Below, piece after piece: positions 35,734 to 45,239 of a stretch of 64,000 nucleotides of DNA. Source of the stretch: an uncultured Lachnospiraceae bacterium (GTDB taxonomy: Bacteria; Bacillota; Clostridia; Lachnospirales; Lachnospiraceae); assembly GCA_910578085.1 (NCBI GenBank), contig CAJTPM010000019.1:1-64000 (forward strand). Direction: 5' to 3'. The notes below the pieces were generated by a model, which saw only the letters and a list, made by a program, of their open reading frames with translations, was not told where the DNA came from and searched no databases. Position 1 is the first letter of the stretch. Each line of letters starts with the position of its first letter. The position numbers and the translations under genes are program-made.

Positions 35734-37185
35734 ATGGGCGTATTGTTGGGACTGAGACCGGAACCGGTTTTTCATTATTTTGAGGAGATCTGCGGGATTC
35801 CGCACACCTCGCATCACGAGAAGGCATTGAGCGACTATTGTGTCAGGTTTGCAAAGGAGCGGGGGTATGAGTGCATTCAGGATGAGATGGGCAATGTGAT
35901 CATTATCGCGGAGGCGACGCCCGGTTATGAGGCGGTTCCGGCGGTGATCCTGCAGGGACATCTGGACATGGTGGGCGATAAGGCGGCAGGCTGCGATATT
36001 GATATGGAGAGGGAAGGCCCCCGGGTTTATGTGGACGGCGATTTTCTTCGGGCAGATGGGACGACGCTTGGGGCAGATAACGGCATCGCCGTGGCCTATA
36101 TGCTGGCGCTTTTGGATGCGAAGGATAACAGTATCCCCCATCCGAGGCTGGAGGTGGTGCTTACAGTGTGTGAGGAAGTGGGGCTTCTGGGTGCTTCCGC
36201 CATGGATTTTTATCCCTGTCGTGCCCGCCGCATGATCAATATTGATTCGGAGGTGGAGGGTATTCTGACGGCAGGGTGTGCCGGCGGACGGCGGTCCAGG
36301 TGTCATATTCCGGTAAAGCGTATCCTCCGAACGGGACTTCTCTGCAAACTGGAACTGGTGGGGCTATTGGGCGGTCATTCCGGGATGGAGATCGATAAGG
36401 GAAGAGCCAACGGCGCCATGCTGTTAGGGCGTTTTCTGATGCACTTGAAAGAGACCTTGTCCTATGATCTGGTGAATTTTGCGGCGGGTGCAAAGGAGAA
36501 TGTGATTCCAAAGAGCGGTTCTGCGGTGCTGTTGATACCGGAGGAGGAGGAAAGCCACTTAAGAAAGGTCATGGAGAAATTTCTGGACTGTATGGAGGCG
36601 GAATACGGCAAGGCCGATCCGGATATCCGGCTGGAGCTTACGGTTGGGAAAACCGGAGAATTTCCGGTGCTTGACAGAGTGTCTCTCGGCCGGGTGTTGA
36701 CTGCACTGAATCTGATGCCCAACGGCGTGCAGGCCATGAGTATGGATCTGCCGGGGTTGGTGGAGACTTCCATCAATATGGGTGTGGCGGAGCTTGTCGA
36801 GGATGAGCTGATTATCAGGCAGTCCATCCGCAGCAGTGTATCTTCCGCCAAGGAGATGATCTCGAAAAAGGTGACGCTGCTTGCAGAACAATTGGGCGGA
36901 GAGGTGGATTTTCAGGGGGATTATCCGGCCTGGCCCTATGCCAGAAACTCGAAGCTGCGGGATCTGTGCGTGGAAGTCTTTAAGAGACAGTACGGCCATG
37001 AGCCGAAGATCGAACTGATGCACGCGGGGTTGGAATGCGGTATCATATCCGGCAAACTGGAAGGCCTCGACTGTATTTCTTTCGGGCCGAGTCAGTTTGA
37101 CATTCACACGCCGAACGAGCATGTGAGCATCTCCTCAGCGGCCAGGGTGTGGGAGTATCTGAAGGCGATCCTGGCGGAGAAATAA
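35734..37185 (+). CDS. pepD: Aminoacyl-histidine dipeptidase (PepD), M20 family
   Basis: 483 residues. A metallopeptidase that cleaves dipeptides such as Xaa-His and other unspecific dipeptides in the cytoplasm. Zinc-site residues are visible: His76 and Asp78 (LQGHLDMV), Asp115 (TLGADNG), the pair Glu147-Glu148 (CEEVGLLGA), Asp173 region (INIDSE), and the late His of FGPSQFDIHTPNE. The domain order peptidase-lid-peptidase is normal. GAGAAGGAGA precedes the start. Preceded by an operator-like repeat array and followed by a terminator. Confidence 0.93.
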   Translation: MGVLLGLRPEPVFHYFEEICGIPHTSHHEKALSDYCVRFAKERGYECIQDEMGNVIIIAEATPGYEAVPAVILQGHLDMVGDKAAGCDIDMEREGPRVYVDGDFLRADGTTLGADNGIAVAYMLALLDAKDNSIPHPRLEVVLTVCEEVGLLGASAMDFYPCRARRMINIDSEVEGILTAGCAGGRRSRCHIPVKRILRTGLLCKLELVGLLGGHSGMEIDKGRANGAMLLGRFLMHLKETLSYDLVNFAAGAKENVIPKSGSAVLLIPEEEESHLRKVMEKFLDCMEAEYGKADPDIRLELTVGKTGEFPVLDRVSLGRVLTALNLMPNGVQAMSMDLPGLVETSINMGVAELVEDELIIRQSIRSSVSSAKEMISKKVTLLAEQLGGEVDFQGDYPAWPYARNSKLRDLCVEVFKRQYGHEPKIELMHAGLECGIISGKLEGLDCISFGPSQFDIHTPNEHVSISSAARVWEYLKAILAEK

Positions 37186-37249
37186 GGGTATAAAAAGGAA
37201 CAGGACGGTATACCGGAAAAAGTATAATATTTTTAATGGTATGGTATCG

Positions 37250-37284
37250 GGGCATGCGGAAAACAATCTGCGTGCCCTGTTTTT
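37250..37284 (+). terminator. Rho-independent terminator after pepD
   Basis: GGGCATGCGGA pairs with TCTGCGTGCCC through 11 positions with two G-T pairs, then TGTTTTT. Confidence 0.75.
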
Positions 37285-37354
37285 GGAAAATGCTCGTTGA
37301 TATCGGTTAAAATGTGCAGACAAACCGGTGACATATCCGGTCATTTGCAATGAT

Positions 37355-37930
37355 TTAGTCGAGATATTCCTTGTCAAATTTGCGGGTACTGTGCTGACTG
37401 TCTTCTATCAGATGATAAATTAGATTCATTTCTATCGGTGTGGAAGAACCGGAATTCTGATCATAGTATTCTTTCAAAAGATCCAACATAAAATCATCTC
37501 TCAACATGAAAAAAATTGCCTGGAAATTGCCGGTGAATTCTTCGCAGTGATAAATGTTTTTATTCATTACGCAGAACTGGCCTGCCTTGTAGGTATAAAT
37601 CTGATTTTCTACATGATTGGTGACTTCCCCGGAGATTACATACATAATTTCAATACAGGAATGTTTGTGCAGAGAATAAGGTCTTGGAGAATAGACCAAT
37701 TTATTTTTGGTCTGCAGGGTGTGAAAAGTATTTTGCGACAGCATAAAAACATTGTAGAAGTCTTCATTTTCGTTAAAGATTTCCAAAAGGAGCATGAAAG
37801 GCACATGTATATCATGAAGCTGAAAGTCACCATCGTCTGAGATATTGACATGCAGTTTGTTGAGATCATTTGAAGAGAATGAATCGGGGGTGGAAATATT
37901 ATGATGAATAAACTGATCAAAATTAATCAT
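37355..37930 (-). pseudogene. AraC-type regulator reduced to its cupin domain (HTH missing)
   Basis: 191 residues from 37930, where GGAGG lies six bases upstream. It is a cupin sensor of the AraC type: SLHKHSCIEIMYVISGEVTNHVENQIYTY followed by GQFCVMNKNIYHCEE is the usual sugar-binding text. After a short linker (MNLIYHLIEDSQHSTRKFDKEYLD) it stops, where a normal protein would continue with about 100 residues of double helix-turn-helix. Only 169 bases remain before pepD ends, so the DNA-binding part has been lost. It is divergent to the GH2 gene it probably once controlled. Confidence 0.7.
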
Positions 37931-38022
37931 ACAAAACCTCCGGAGGTTGAATTTGGTCACAGTTCATATGGCGCCAGGTATGGATTGGTCATTGATAAGC
38001 TGTTTCAAAAAATTATATGCTG

Positions 38023-38050
38023 ATTATACCATAATATCTGGCAAGGTAAA
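38023..38050 (-). promoter_or_regulatory. Promoter of the truncated regulator
   Basis: On the minus strand TTTACC (38050-38045) and TATAAT (38028-38023) with 16 bases between. A weaker plus-strand pair TTGATA (37992) and TATATG (38014) may serve the GH2 gene, so the two promoters face each other. Confidence 0.45.
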
Positions 38051-38073
38051 AGTTTAAGAGAAGGGAGAACGGG

Positions 38074-40527
38074 ATGAAAAAAACGAAGTTTAATTTGGGC
38101 TGGACAGTCCATGAAGGGGGAGGCGGTTCGCTGAATCTTTTGTCGACGGTGGAGAAACTGTCAAAAGAAGTGATACTTCCCCATGATGCGTCTATCGAAA
38201 AGGAGAGAAATCCGAAAGAACCTGATGGAAGCGGGAATGGTTTTTTCAGGGAGGAAACGGTACATTACACAAAAGAGTTTGAGTTGAATCCGTCGGACAG
38301 CGGGAAAAATGTATGGCTGGAATTTGAGGGAATCTATCAGAATTCCTTTGTGTACATAAATAATTCTTTTGCAGGGCAGTGTCCGTACGGCTACAGCAAT
38401 TTTTATGTCGATGCCACGAAATATGTGCATTTTGACCGGAAAAACAATATAAAAGTGGTGGTAAAAAACGGTGTGCCGAGCGGGCGATGGTATACGGGAG
38501 GCGGTATCTACCGGGACGTAAATCTGATGATCGCCGACAGGATGCACCTGGTGCCGGACGGCATACATCTGAAAACACTGGATCTTGAGGAGAAGTTTGC
38601 GGTGGTAGAGTCGGAGGCCGTAGTGGAATATACGGGAACAGGGACAAGAGATGTCAGGGTGGAGATCATGCTTTACGATGGAGACGGCACAGTTGTTGCG
38701 AAGGATTCGAGACCGATCACAATGGAGGAGCACACGAAGGAGGTTCTGCGCCAGAAATTATATGTGACGGATCCAAAACTCTGGGATACGGAATCTCCCC
38801 ATCTTTATCATTACCATATTCAGATCAAAGAAGAGGAAACGATATTGGATGAGGAGAAAGGGACCTTCGGCATCCGAAAGCTTCAGCTGGATCCAAAACA
38901 TGGACTGCGGATCAATGGAAAGATTACCAAGCTGCGTGGCGGATGCATTCACCATGACAATGGAATCATAGGGGCGGCAGAATTTGTACATGCCGCAGAG
39001 TTCCGGATAAGGAAACTGAAAGAGGCTGGGTTTAATGCCGTCAGAAGTTCTCACTATCCGATGAGCCGAAGACTGTTGGAGGCCTGCGATAAACTGGGGA
39101 TGCTGGTAATGGACGAGTTTTCGGATGTATGGACTTCCTCAAAAGTGGATTATGATTATGCGATGCACATGGCAAAATGGTGGGAACAGGATGTGATCAA
39201 TCTTGTCAACAAAGATTACAATCATCCCTGTGTGATCATGTATTCCATTGGGAACGAGATCCCGGAGACCGGAAATCGATTTGATGTGAAGTGGGGAAAA
39301 CTGCTGGCGGACAAGATCCGTGAGCTGGATGATAAACGGTATACGGTCAACAGTGTAAATCTGATGTTAGGCCTTGCTGAACATATGGAGGAGATCATGG
39401 CCGGGTTTACAGGTGAAACCGTTCAGGATCGCGCTCTGGTGGATGGAACGATGGAAATCAACAGTATGATGAGCAATCTGAATGACACGATCAGAAAGTT
39501 CATCACGACTGATACGGCGGGAAGGGTGACGGAGAGCGCATTTTCACAGGTGGATATTGCAGGCTACAATTATGGAACGGCAAGATATGAAATGGAAGGG
39601 GACAGCTATCCAAACCGTGTGATCGTGGGTTCTGAAACATATCCGAAAGATTTGGATGTGAACTGGGAGTTTGTAGAGAAGAAACCGTATATAATCGGCG
39701 ATTTTTTGTGGACAGCCTGGGATTATCTGGGAGAAGCGGGAATCGGAAAAGTTTCTTATGGGGAACCTGAAAAGGGTTTTTATGCATCCTACCCGTATAA
39801 GGCGGCATATTGTGGGGATTTCAATCTGATTGGCGACAGAAGACCGGTGTCATATTGGCATGAAATTATCTGGGGATTGCGGAAAGCACCGTATTTGTCT
39901 GTACAGCCGCCAAAGTATTTCGGCATGGAACGCAGGGTTTCAAGCTGGGGAATGACGGATGCTGTGAAAAGCTGGAACTGGGAAGGATTTGAGGGAAAAC
40001 CTGTTACAGCGGAGGTGTATGCGGATGCGGATGAGGCAGAACTGTATGTAAATGGAAGGCTGATCCAGCGAAAGAAAATCGGCGAGACCAAGAAATGTGT
40101 CGCTCTGTTTGAAACGGTGTATGAACCGGGAATTTTAGAAACGATCGTCTATAAAGACGGCATGGAAGCCGGGAGAGATGCGATTGTGACAGCAAAGGAA
40201 AATGCAAAGCTTCTGGTATGTGCGGACGCCCAGACCATTCCGGCGAACGGCGAAGATATCTGCTATGTCGAGATCAGTCTGGTGGATGAGGACGGCAATT
40301 TGAATCCGGGTACGGAGAAAGAAGTGACAGTTTCCATAGATGGACCGGGAAGGATACTGGGATTTGGGAGTGCGGCTCCTGATTCGACGGAAAACTACTT
40401 TGACACGAAAGCAAAGTTTTATGAGGGACGCCTTCGTGCCGCAGTGCGGGGAGTCGGAGAAAGTATTGTTTTGACTTTTCAGGCGGACGGCTGTGATGAG
40501 GCGGCTGTGGAGATAGAAGCAGTATGA
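38074..40527 (+). CDS. Glycoside hydrolase family 2 enzyme (beta-galactosidase/glucuronidase-like)
   Basis: 817 residues, no signal peptide. Order: GH2 sugar-binding domain (about 40-170), immunoglobulin-like domain (175-270), TIM barrel (275-600) with acid/base Glu395 in YSIGNEI and nucleophile Glu521 in VGSETYP, a DUF4982-like segment (about 625-700), and a C-terminal beta domain (705-817). Substrate not decided: the GPH symporter downstream transports beta-galactosides, pentosides or glucuronides in related systems. AAGGGAGAACGGG precedes the start. Confidence 0.9.
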   Translation: MKKTKFNLGWTVHEGGGGSLNLLSTVEKLSKEVILPHDASIEKERNPKEPDGSGNGFFREETVHYTKEFELNPSDSGKNVWLEFEGIYQNSFVYINNSFAGQCPYGYSNFYVDATKYVHFDRKNNIKVVVKNGVPSGRWYTGGGIYRDVNLMIADRMHLVPDGIHLKTLDLEEKFAVVESEAVVEYTGTGTRDVRVEIMLYDGDGTVVAKDSRPITMEEHTKEVLRQKLYVTDPKLWDTESPHLYHYHIQIKEEETILDEEKGTFGIRKLQLDPKHGLRINGKITKLRGGCIHHDNGIIGAAEFVHAAEFRIRKLKEAGFNAVRSSHYPMSRRLLEACDKLGMLVMDEFSDVWTSSKVDYDYAMHMAKWWEQDVINLVNKDYNHPCVIMYSIGNEIPETGNRFDVKWGKLLADKIRELDDKRYTVNSVNLMLGLAEHMEEIMAGFTGETVQDRALVDGTMEINSMMSNLNDTIRKFITTDTAGRVTESAFSQVDIAGYNYGTARYEMEGDSYPNRVIVGSETYPKDLDVNWEFVEKKPYIIGDFLWTAWDYLGEAGIGKVSYGEPEKGFYASYPYKAAYCGDFNLIGDRRPVSYWHEIIWGLRKAPYLSVQPPKYFGMERRVSSWGMTDAVKSWNWEGFEGKPVTAEVYADADEAELYVNGRLIQRKKIGETKKCVALFETVYEPGILETIVYKDGMEAGRDAIVTAKENAKLLVCADAQTIPANGEDICYVEISLVDEDGNLNPGTEKEVTVSIDGPGRILGFGSAAPDSTENYFDTKAKFYEGRLRAAVRGVGESIVLTFQADGCDEAAVEIEAV

Positions 40528-40570
40528 GAGGAATGATTCAACTGAAAAGAAAGAAGGAGAGAGACTTAAG

Positions 40571-41815
40571 ATGAAAAGAGAAAAGGCAAAAACGAAAAAG
40601 AACAGATTACCACATTTCCCGTCCAGATCGCTTGCATGGACCGGATATGTGACCTCCAGTGGGGTACAAAGCCTGGTGATGGGGTATCTTACATTCTATC
40701 TGACAGAAAATGTGATGCTTTCTGCGGCAATCGTCAGCGCCATCATAGCGAGTGCAAGAGTATTCGACGGTATTTCGGATATTATTGCAGGGCTGATTAT
40801 TGATAAAACTCATACTAAGATTGGAAAAGCGCGCCCTTATTCCATTTTTACATTGCTGATGTGGCTGTTTACGGTGCTTGTTTTTTCTGTACCGGGTACG
40901 TCCACAGCGGGGAAGGTCATATATGTCGCTGTTTTTTATAATCTGTCTGAATCCATATCCCGCACCATGCTGTATGCCTCTGAAAATGTGCATTATAAGA
41001 TAAGCTTTAATTCGGAGGAGCAGCTGGATGTGGTTGGCATCACAGGGCTTATCGGGGGAATCGCCAATATGCTGGTTGCCATAGTGATTCCGCAGCTGAT
41101 TTCAAATTACGGCGTGCAAAAGAACGGCTGGACAATGATAGCGCTGGTTTTTGCCGTTCCCTGTACAGTTATGGGGATGCTGAAATTGTTTCTTTTGCCG
41201 GAGACGCAGAATGCGGGAACGACTGATACAAAGCAGAAGAATGTTCCGCTGAAGGAGATACCGGGGCTTTTGATTCACAATAAATATTTGCTGATCTTTC
41301 TTACGGCAATGTTGTGCAAGACGATCGTATTTAATATGGCGTCTTCAGCGGGAACATATTATTACACTTATATTGTCGGAGATGTGAGCGTAATGTCTAC
41401 GACAAGCGCTCTGGGGATGGTCAGTATGCTTATTATGCCTTTGATCCCTGTGGTTTCGAGAAAACTGGGAATGAAGCGTTTTATCAGTTACAGTATGCTG
41501 TTTGGCGCAGTCGGAATGGGAGTCCTCTATGCCGCACCGACTAATTTGGGGACATTGTCCCTGTACATTATCGCAAATGCTCTCGGAACGGCTCCGTTCA
41601 GTATGCTTTCTACGGTGATGTCCATCCAGTGCATGAAATATTCGGAGTGGAAAAACGGTGTCGCCATTGACGGCGTGATAGCATCCTGCAGCGGATTTGT
41701 CTCGAAAATCGGCGCGGCGCTGGGAGCGGTTATTATAGGAGCCTGCCTGACAGCCGGAGGATACTCAAAGACACTTTCGGTTCAGCCGGAATCCGCATTT
41801 CAGATCTTTGAATAA
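40571..41815 (+). CDS. GPH-family sugar:cation symporter, C-terminus apparently cut
   Basis: 414 residues, about eleven membrane spans, with family text DGISDIIAGLIIDKTHTKIGKARPY and a long cytoplasmic loop. GPH symporters usually have 450-480 residues and twelve spans. Here the protein ends abruptly after GGYSKTLSVQPESAFQIFE, where relatives continue through the last membrane span. The break coincides with the 3' end of an ATPase remnant on the other strand, so the tail was probably replaced in a rearrangement. It would import the glycoside cut by the GH2 enzyme 44 bases upstream, if still functional. Confidence 0.8.
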   Translation: MKREKAKTKKNRLPHFPSRSLAWTGYVTSSGVQSLVMGYLTFYLTENVMLSAAIVSAIIASARVFDGISDIIAGLIIDKTHTKIGKARPYSIFTLLMWLFTVLVFSVPGTSTAGKVIYVAVFYNLSESISRTMLYASENVHYKISFNSEEQLDVVGITGLIGGIANMLVAIVIPQLISNYGVQKNGWTMIALVFAVPCTVMGMLKLFLLPETQNAGTTDTKQKNVPLKEIPGLLIHNKYLLIFLTAMLCKTIVFNMASSAGTYYYTYIVGDVSVMSTTSALGMVSMLIMPLIPVVSRKLGMKRFISYSMLFGAVGMGVLYAAPTNLGTLSLYIIANALGTAPFSMLSTVMSIQCMKYSEWKNGVAIDGVIASCSGFVSKIGAALGAVIIGACLTAGGYSKTLSVQPESAFQIFE

Positions 41816-42671
41816 ATCTGCTGAATTCCGGTACGGTGAAATCCAGCTCAGAGTGTCTGGCGGGATATATAATGCCTTTATTGATCAGCTGAGCCCGTGT
41901 GGGAGAGATCGTTTTCACCTTTATGTCCAATTGTCTGGCAATATTTGAGATGGTGCAGGGCAGTTCGTCACATTTTACCATGGCAAATATAAATTTTTTA
42001 TCACCGTCAGAACATCGTTCATATCGGACTTTAAAAAATCCCGTGTCCAATATCCTGAAAAATTCAGGAATAATATTTTCGATAGTATCCATATCAATTA
42101 TTTTATTGTTTGTACTGCCATAGGCAATCTGGCATAACTGCTGAATAAAAAAAGGATATTCCTTTGTTACGCTTATGATTTTATCAAGAGCTTCTTTTGT
42201 ATAAGATGTTCCAAACTTTTTGGCCGGTTCCTCGATGGCCTTTTGGGATTGATCCTCTGTCAGGGAACCGACTTCCTTGTACAGAAAAAGCCTTTCGGAA
42301 TATGATTTTTCATCGGATAGCATTTTGTATATTTTGGGTAGTCAGGCGCCTATCACCATAACGGGATATCCCAGTTGGTTGGTGCGATGCAATGCGGCGA
42401 TCAAGGCTCCCAGTTCTTCTGACTTCATATATTGTATTTCATCAATAAAAAAGCAGATCGGCACTTCCGATTTATATGCGGTTTCTCCGATTGTCACAAA
42501 TACTTCCGTAAGGCTTTGCGTTAGATTGATGGATTTATATAATTCTTTTTCCTGCATGGACAGAGAAAAGGTATTGTCATTGGGATCAAAGGATACAACT
42601 AATGACTTAATTGCATCAAGCGGTTTTTGAATCAGATTTTTAAATTTTTCTTTTGTGCTTACTCTCCTCAA
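41810..42671 (-). pseudogene. AAA-family ATPase remnant (no P-loop, internal stop)
   Basis: On the minus strand the frame from 42671 gives a piece with Walker B CFFIDEIQYM. It meets TGA at 42342-42344 (VIGA*LPKIYKML) and continues in the same frame with AAA-lid and winged-helix text (KEYPFFIQQLCQIAYG, TISNIARQLDI). The N-terminal part with the Walker A loop is missing. The original end is near FIQRSE, after which the frame runs antisense into the symporter gene. The family resembles archaeal-type ATPases linked to mobile DNA. Non-functional in all likelihood. Confidence 0.75.
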
Positions 42672-42831
42672 AAACGCTTGGGAACAGGATTGGTCAATTG
42701 AAATACGTTAGATTACGTTCTGAAATATGCTAGACTTATATAGATTTGAAAAGGATAGAGGTGTCTGGGGGATTTAAGCAGGAATATTTGTAAAAAATTT
42801 TCGGGTTGTAATGCTATTTTGCGTTGAACAT

Positions 42832-42840
42832 GCTATACTG
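42832..42840 (+). promoter_or_regulatory. Extended -10 promoter element before the lipoprotein gene
   Basis: TGCTATACT fits the extended -10 form (TGnTATAAT-like). No good -35 lies at the normal distance. It is about 108 bases before the lipoprotein start. The 276-base gap otherwise is AT-rich with nothing else recognised. Confidence 0.4.
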
Positions 42841-42947
42841 ATCCTGTGGAAAGTAAATGAAGAAGGCGTTGCGATATTCAGTCAGCGTTTGTCGTGTCAG
42901 AAGAACAGAGAAAACAGGAAATGTGAGGATAAAAGGAGAGCGTTGAT

Positions 42948-44318
42948 ATGAGGAAGAATCTTTATAAAACGTTGGCAGGTATTTCGCTGTGCGCCTGCAT
43001 CATGGCGTTGACAGCCTGCGGCGGCACGGGCGATGCGGCGGCGGATGATCCGGAGCAGGAGCAGACTGTCACAGTGACGGAAAAGGAGACACCTGAGGAT
43101 GCGGAAGAGACGGAGGAAGCGTCCGTGGAAGTGCAGGAGAGAGAGCTTTCGGCGGAAGAAGCGGAAGCTTTGCAGGCGGCGCAGATCAGACATTATTACA
43201 GCGGGGTGCTCTCAGAACTTACCGCGGCGTGGCGGCTTCCCGATATGGAGGTTGACACCAGTTCCCTGGAAGGCGGATTCGGCGAGATGCGGGACAACAG
43301 CTTTGCCGTGACGGATATCGACGGGGACGGCAGGGAGGAACTGATTATCAGCTACGCAAACGCCTCCATGGCGGGGATGTTTGAGGTGATCTACGACTAT
43401 GATCCGAAGACGGAACAGTTGCGGCAGGAATTTCTGCAATTTCCTTCCATTGCATATTTTGACAATGGTGTCATAAGTGCACAGGCATCCCACAATCACA
43501 GCAGAGGGATGGATTTTTGGCCGATTGATCTCTACCGCTATCAGGCAGAGCAGGATGCCTATGAATGGATCGGCTATGTGGACACCTGGGGCAGGAGTTG
43601 GTCGGAGTTCTTTGATGCAGATGAAAGCAAGCCATTCCCGGAGGAGCTGGATGTTGACGGTGACGGGATCCTCTACAATATTCAGACAGGGAGTCCGGAT
43701 GCCATCTCCTATGATTACGAGGAGTACTGTCATAATAAAGCAGATTACGAAGAATGGTATCAGGAGATCATGGCGGGGGCGGATGAAATTCAGATTGACA
43801 GAGAGCCCCTGGAGTATGTCTCCTTTGCAGATTTTACAGCGCATTATCTATCGATGTTAGCTGACTATGCAAACATCGGCCGCACGGATACGGAGACAGA
43901 TCTGGGACTGCTTATTCTGAAGAATGAGGAGGAATATTTTCTAGATGCGTCGAAGAAATTGCTCACAGAATCATATGAGGTGGTGATCGAACAGCCTTAC
44001 CCTGATGGTGAGGAGTATACGGTCGGTGTGGTTGACGGCAAAGAGATTTTTTCTTTTACGGAATTAAATGCAGGTTATCTCGGATATGAGAAGGAAAAAG
44101 TGGGAGATGTGACAATTTTTGGAATTTATCCCGGTCTCAGCGTGGACGCCGCCTGGAAAAAGCTGAAAGCTTACGGTTTTTACGCTTCACCTTATGGGGA
44201 AGTGGAGAATTGTCTGATTACCGGAGAGGGGTTTGGCAATATATGCGTGACTTTTCTGGAGGAGAACGGCAGGGTGACAACGATCTCTGCGGGACCGTTT
44301 TGCGCCTTTGCAGGATGA
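42948..44318 (+). CDS. Lipoprotein of unknown function
   Basis: 456 residues with a lipoprotein signal and lipobox LTAC (Cys24), then a low-complexity acidic Glu/Asp/Ala-rich linker (about 28-75). The next region contains DIDGDGREELII, a repeat-like FG-GAP/VCBS calcium-binding text, and a copy-like DVDGDGILYNI further on. The C-terminal part (about 300-456) is unlike any family I know. It should be anchored outside the cytoplasmic membrane. AAAGGAGAG precedes the start. Confidence 0.8.
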   Translation: MRKNLYKTLAGISLCACIMALTACGGTGDAAADDPEQEQTVTVTEKETPEDAEETEEASVEVQERELSAEEAEALQAAQIRHYYSGVLSELTAAWRLPDMEVDTSSLEGGFGEMRDNSFAVTDIDGDGREELIISYANASMAGMFEVIYDYDPKTEQLRQEFLQFPSIAYFDNGVISAQASHNHSRGMDFWPIDLYRYQAEQDAYEWIGYVDTWGRSWSEFFDADESKPFPEELDVDGDGILYNIQTGSPDAISYDYEEYCHNKADYEEWYQEIMAGADEIQIDREPLEYVSFADFTAHYLSMLADYANIGRTDTETDLGLLILKNEEEYFLDASKKLLTESYEVVIEQPYPDGEEYTVGVVDGKEIFSFTELNAGYLGYEKEKVGDVTIFGIYPGLSVDAAWKKLKAYGFYASPYGEVENCLITGEGFGNICVTFLEENGRVTTISAGPFCAFAG

Positions 44319-44332
44319 GTGCTTTACAAAAA

Positions 44333-44359
44333 GGCATAAATCATATAAAATAGGCATAG
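44333..44359 (+). promoter_or_regulatory. Possible promoter of mecA
   Basis: TTTACA at 44333-44338 and TATAAA at 44354-44359, 15 bases apart, about 21 bases before the chosen start. Short spacing makes this uncertain. Confidence 0.3.
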
Positions 44360-44379
44360 TAAAAAAGTAGGTGATGTCT

Positions 44380-45087
44380 ATGGAATATAAAAGAATTGAT
44401 GAAAATACGATACGCTGTATCGTCACAGAAGAGGACATGGAAAACTTTGGGCTGAATCTGGATGAGTTTTTAAGTCATTCGGGGCGGTCAGATGAGTTTT
44501 TACAGTACATAGTTTCCGAGGCGAGAGATGAACTCGGATATGAGAACGACAAAGGGATCGTCTCCATGCGTCTGGAGGTGCTGAGTGACAGGCGCATTTC
44601 CATTACTTTCGGCAACGGCAACGAAAAGCAGGTGCGGGAGCAGGTTCTGAAATATTTAAAGGAACTGGCGGAAAGTCATATTCTGCAGGAGATCGGAAGA
44701 ATATTTGGGGATAGGCAGAAGGACGCGCCCGAGACACAGCAGAAGCAGGTTCCGGCGAAAAGTGTGCCGGGGGAAGCCGGAGAGCAGAAGGAACGGAAAG
44801 AGCTTTTCCGTATGTACGGTTTTGCTTCGCTGCGGGATGTCATGTCTTTTTGTCGTGCAGTGGGCCTGAAACAACCTGTAAAGAGCCATCTGTATAAAGA
44901 GAAGGAAAATTATTATCTGATCGTGGACAGATATCGGATCTCGGAATATCATTTTAATTTGCTGACGGCGGTGGCTTTTGATTACGGCAGAGTGATCGCG
45001 GAGCCGGGGCATTTGTACGATCATCTGCAGGAACATGGAGAACTTCTGATCGCTGATCGGGCGGTCGGTACTTTGAGAAAACTTTGA
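44380..45087 (+). CDS. mecA: MecA-type ClpC adaptor protein
   Basis: 235 residues starting at 44380, with AGGTGAT six bases upstream; GTG 44371 and ATG 44374 are less well placed. The N-terminal part EYKRIDENTIRCIVTEEDM resembles the MecA substrate-recognition domain, and the C-terminal part (about 145-235) with FRMYGFASLRDVMSFCRAV and YYLIVDRYRISEYHFNLL the ClpC-binding domain. MecA delivers proteins such as competence or sporulation factors to ClpCP. A charged linker (about 105-145) joins the two. A terminator follows. Confidence 0.85.
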   Translation: MEYKRIDENTIRCIVTEEDMENFGLNLDEFLSHSGRSDEFLQYIVSEARDELGYENDKGIVSMRLEVLSDRRISITFGNGNEKQVREQVLKYLKELAESHILQEIGRIFGDRQKDAPETQQKQVPAKSVPGEAGEQKERKELFRMYGFASLRDVMSFCRAVGLKQPVKSHLYKEKENYYLIVDRYRISEYHFNLLTAVAFDYGRVIAEPGHLYDHLQEHGELLIADRAVGTLRKL

Positions 45088-45092
45088 TTCGG

Positions 45093-45129
45093 AAGGCGAA
45101 ACAGCGAAACTACCGCTTTTCGCCTTTTT
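45093..45129 (+). terminator. Rho-independent terminator after mecA
   Basis: AAGGCGAAA pairs with TTTCGCCTT, extended inside by AGCG/CGCT, followed by a T run. Six bases past the stop codon. Confidence 0.75.
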
Positions 45130-45175
45130 ATGCGCAGGGGCGCCCGGAGGCAGTGTGTCAGTAGAGTTACGGGCT

Positions 45176-45222
45176 CCCCGTGCGGCGAGCAGAGAAAGTC
45201 TTCCCTGCCCGATTACATACGG
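45176..45222 (+). repeat. Post-terminator hairpin repeat, copy C
   Basis: Core CCCCGTGCGGCGAGCAG followed by CTTCCCTGCCCGATTACATA, related to copies A and B. It begins 47 bases after the mecA terminator and ends 18 bases before the zf-HC2 gene start, so it may lie in that gene's leader. Confidence 0.65.
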
Positions 45223-45239
45223 GCATCCAGAGGTGCGTG

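Noticed and set aside
45180..45239. N-terminal extension of the zf-HC2 gene from 45180
   Set aside because: The extension is encoded by repeat copy C and is unlike the family; the start at 45240 has a better site.
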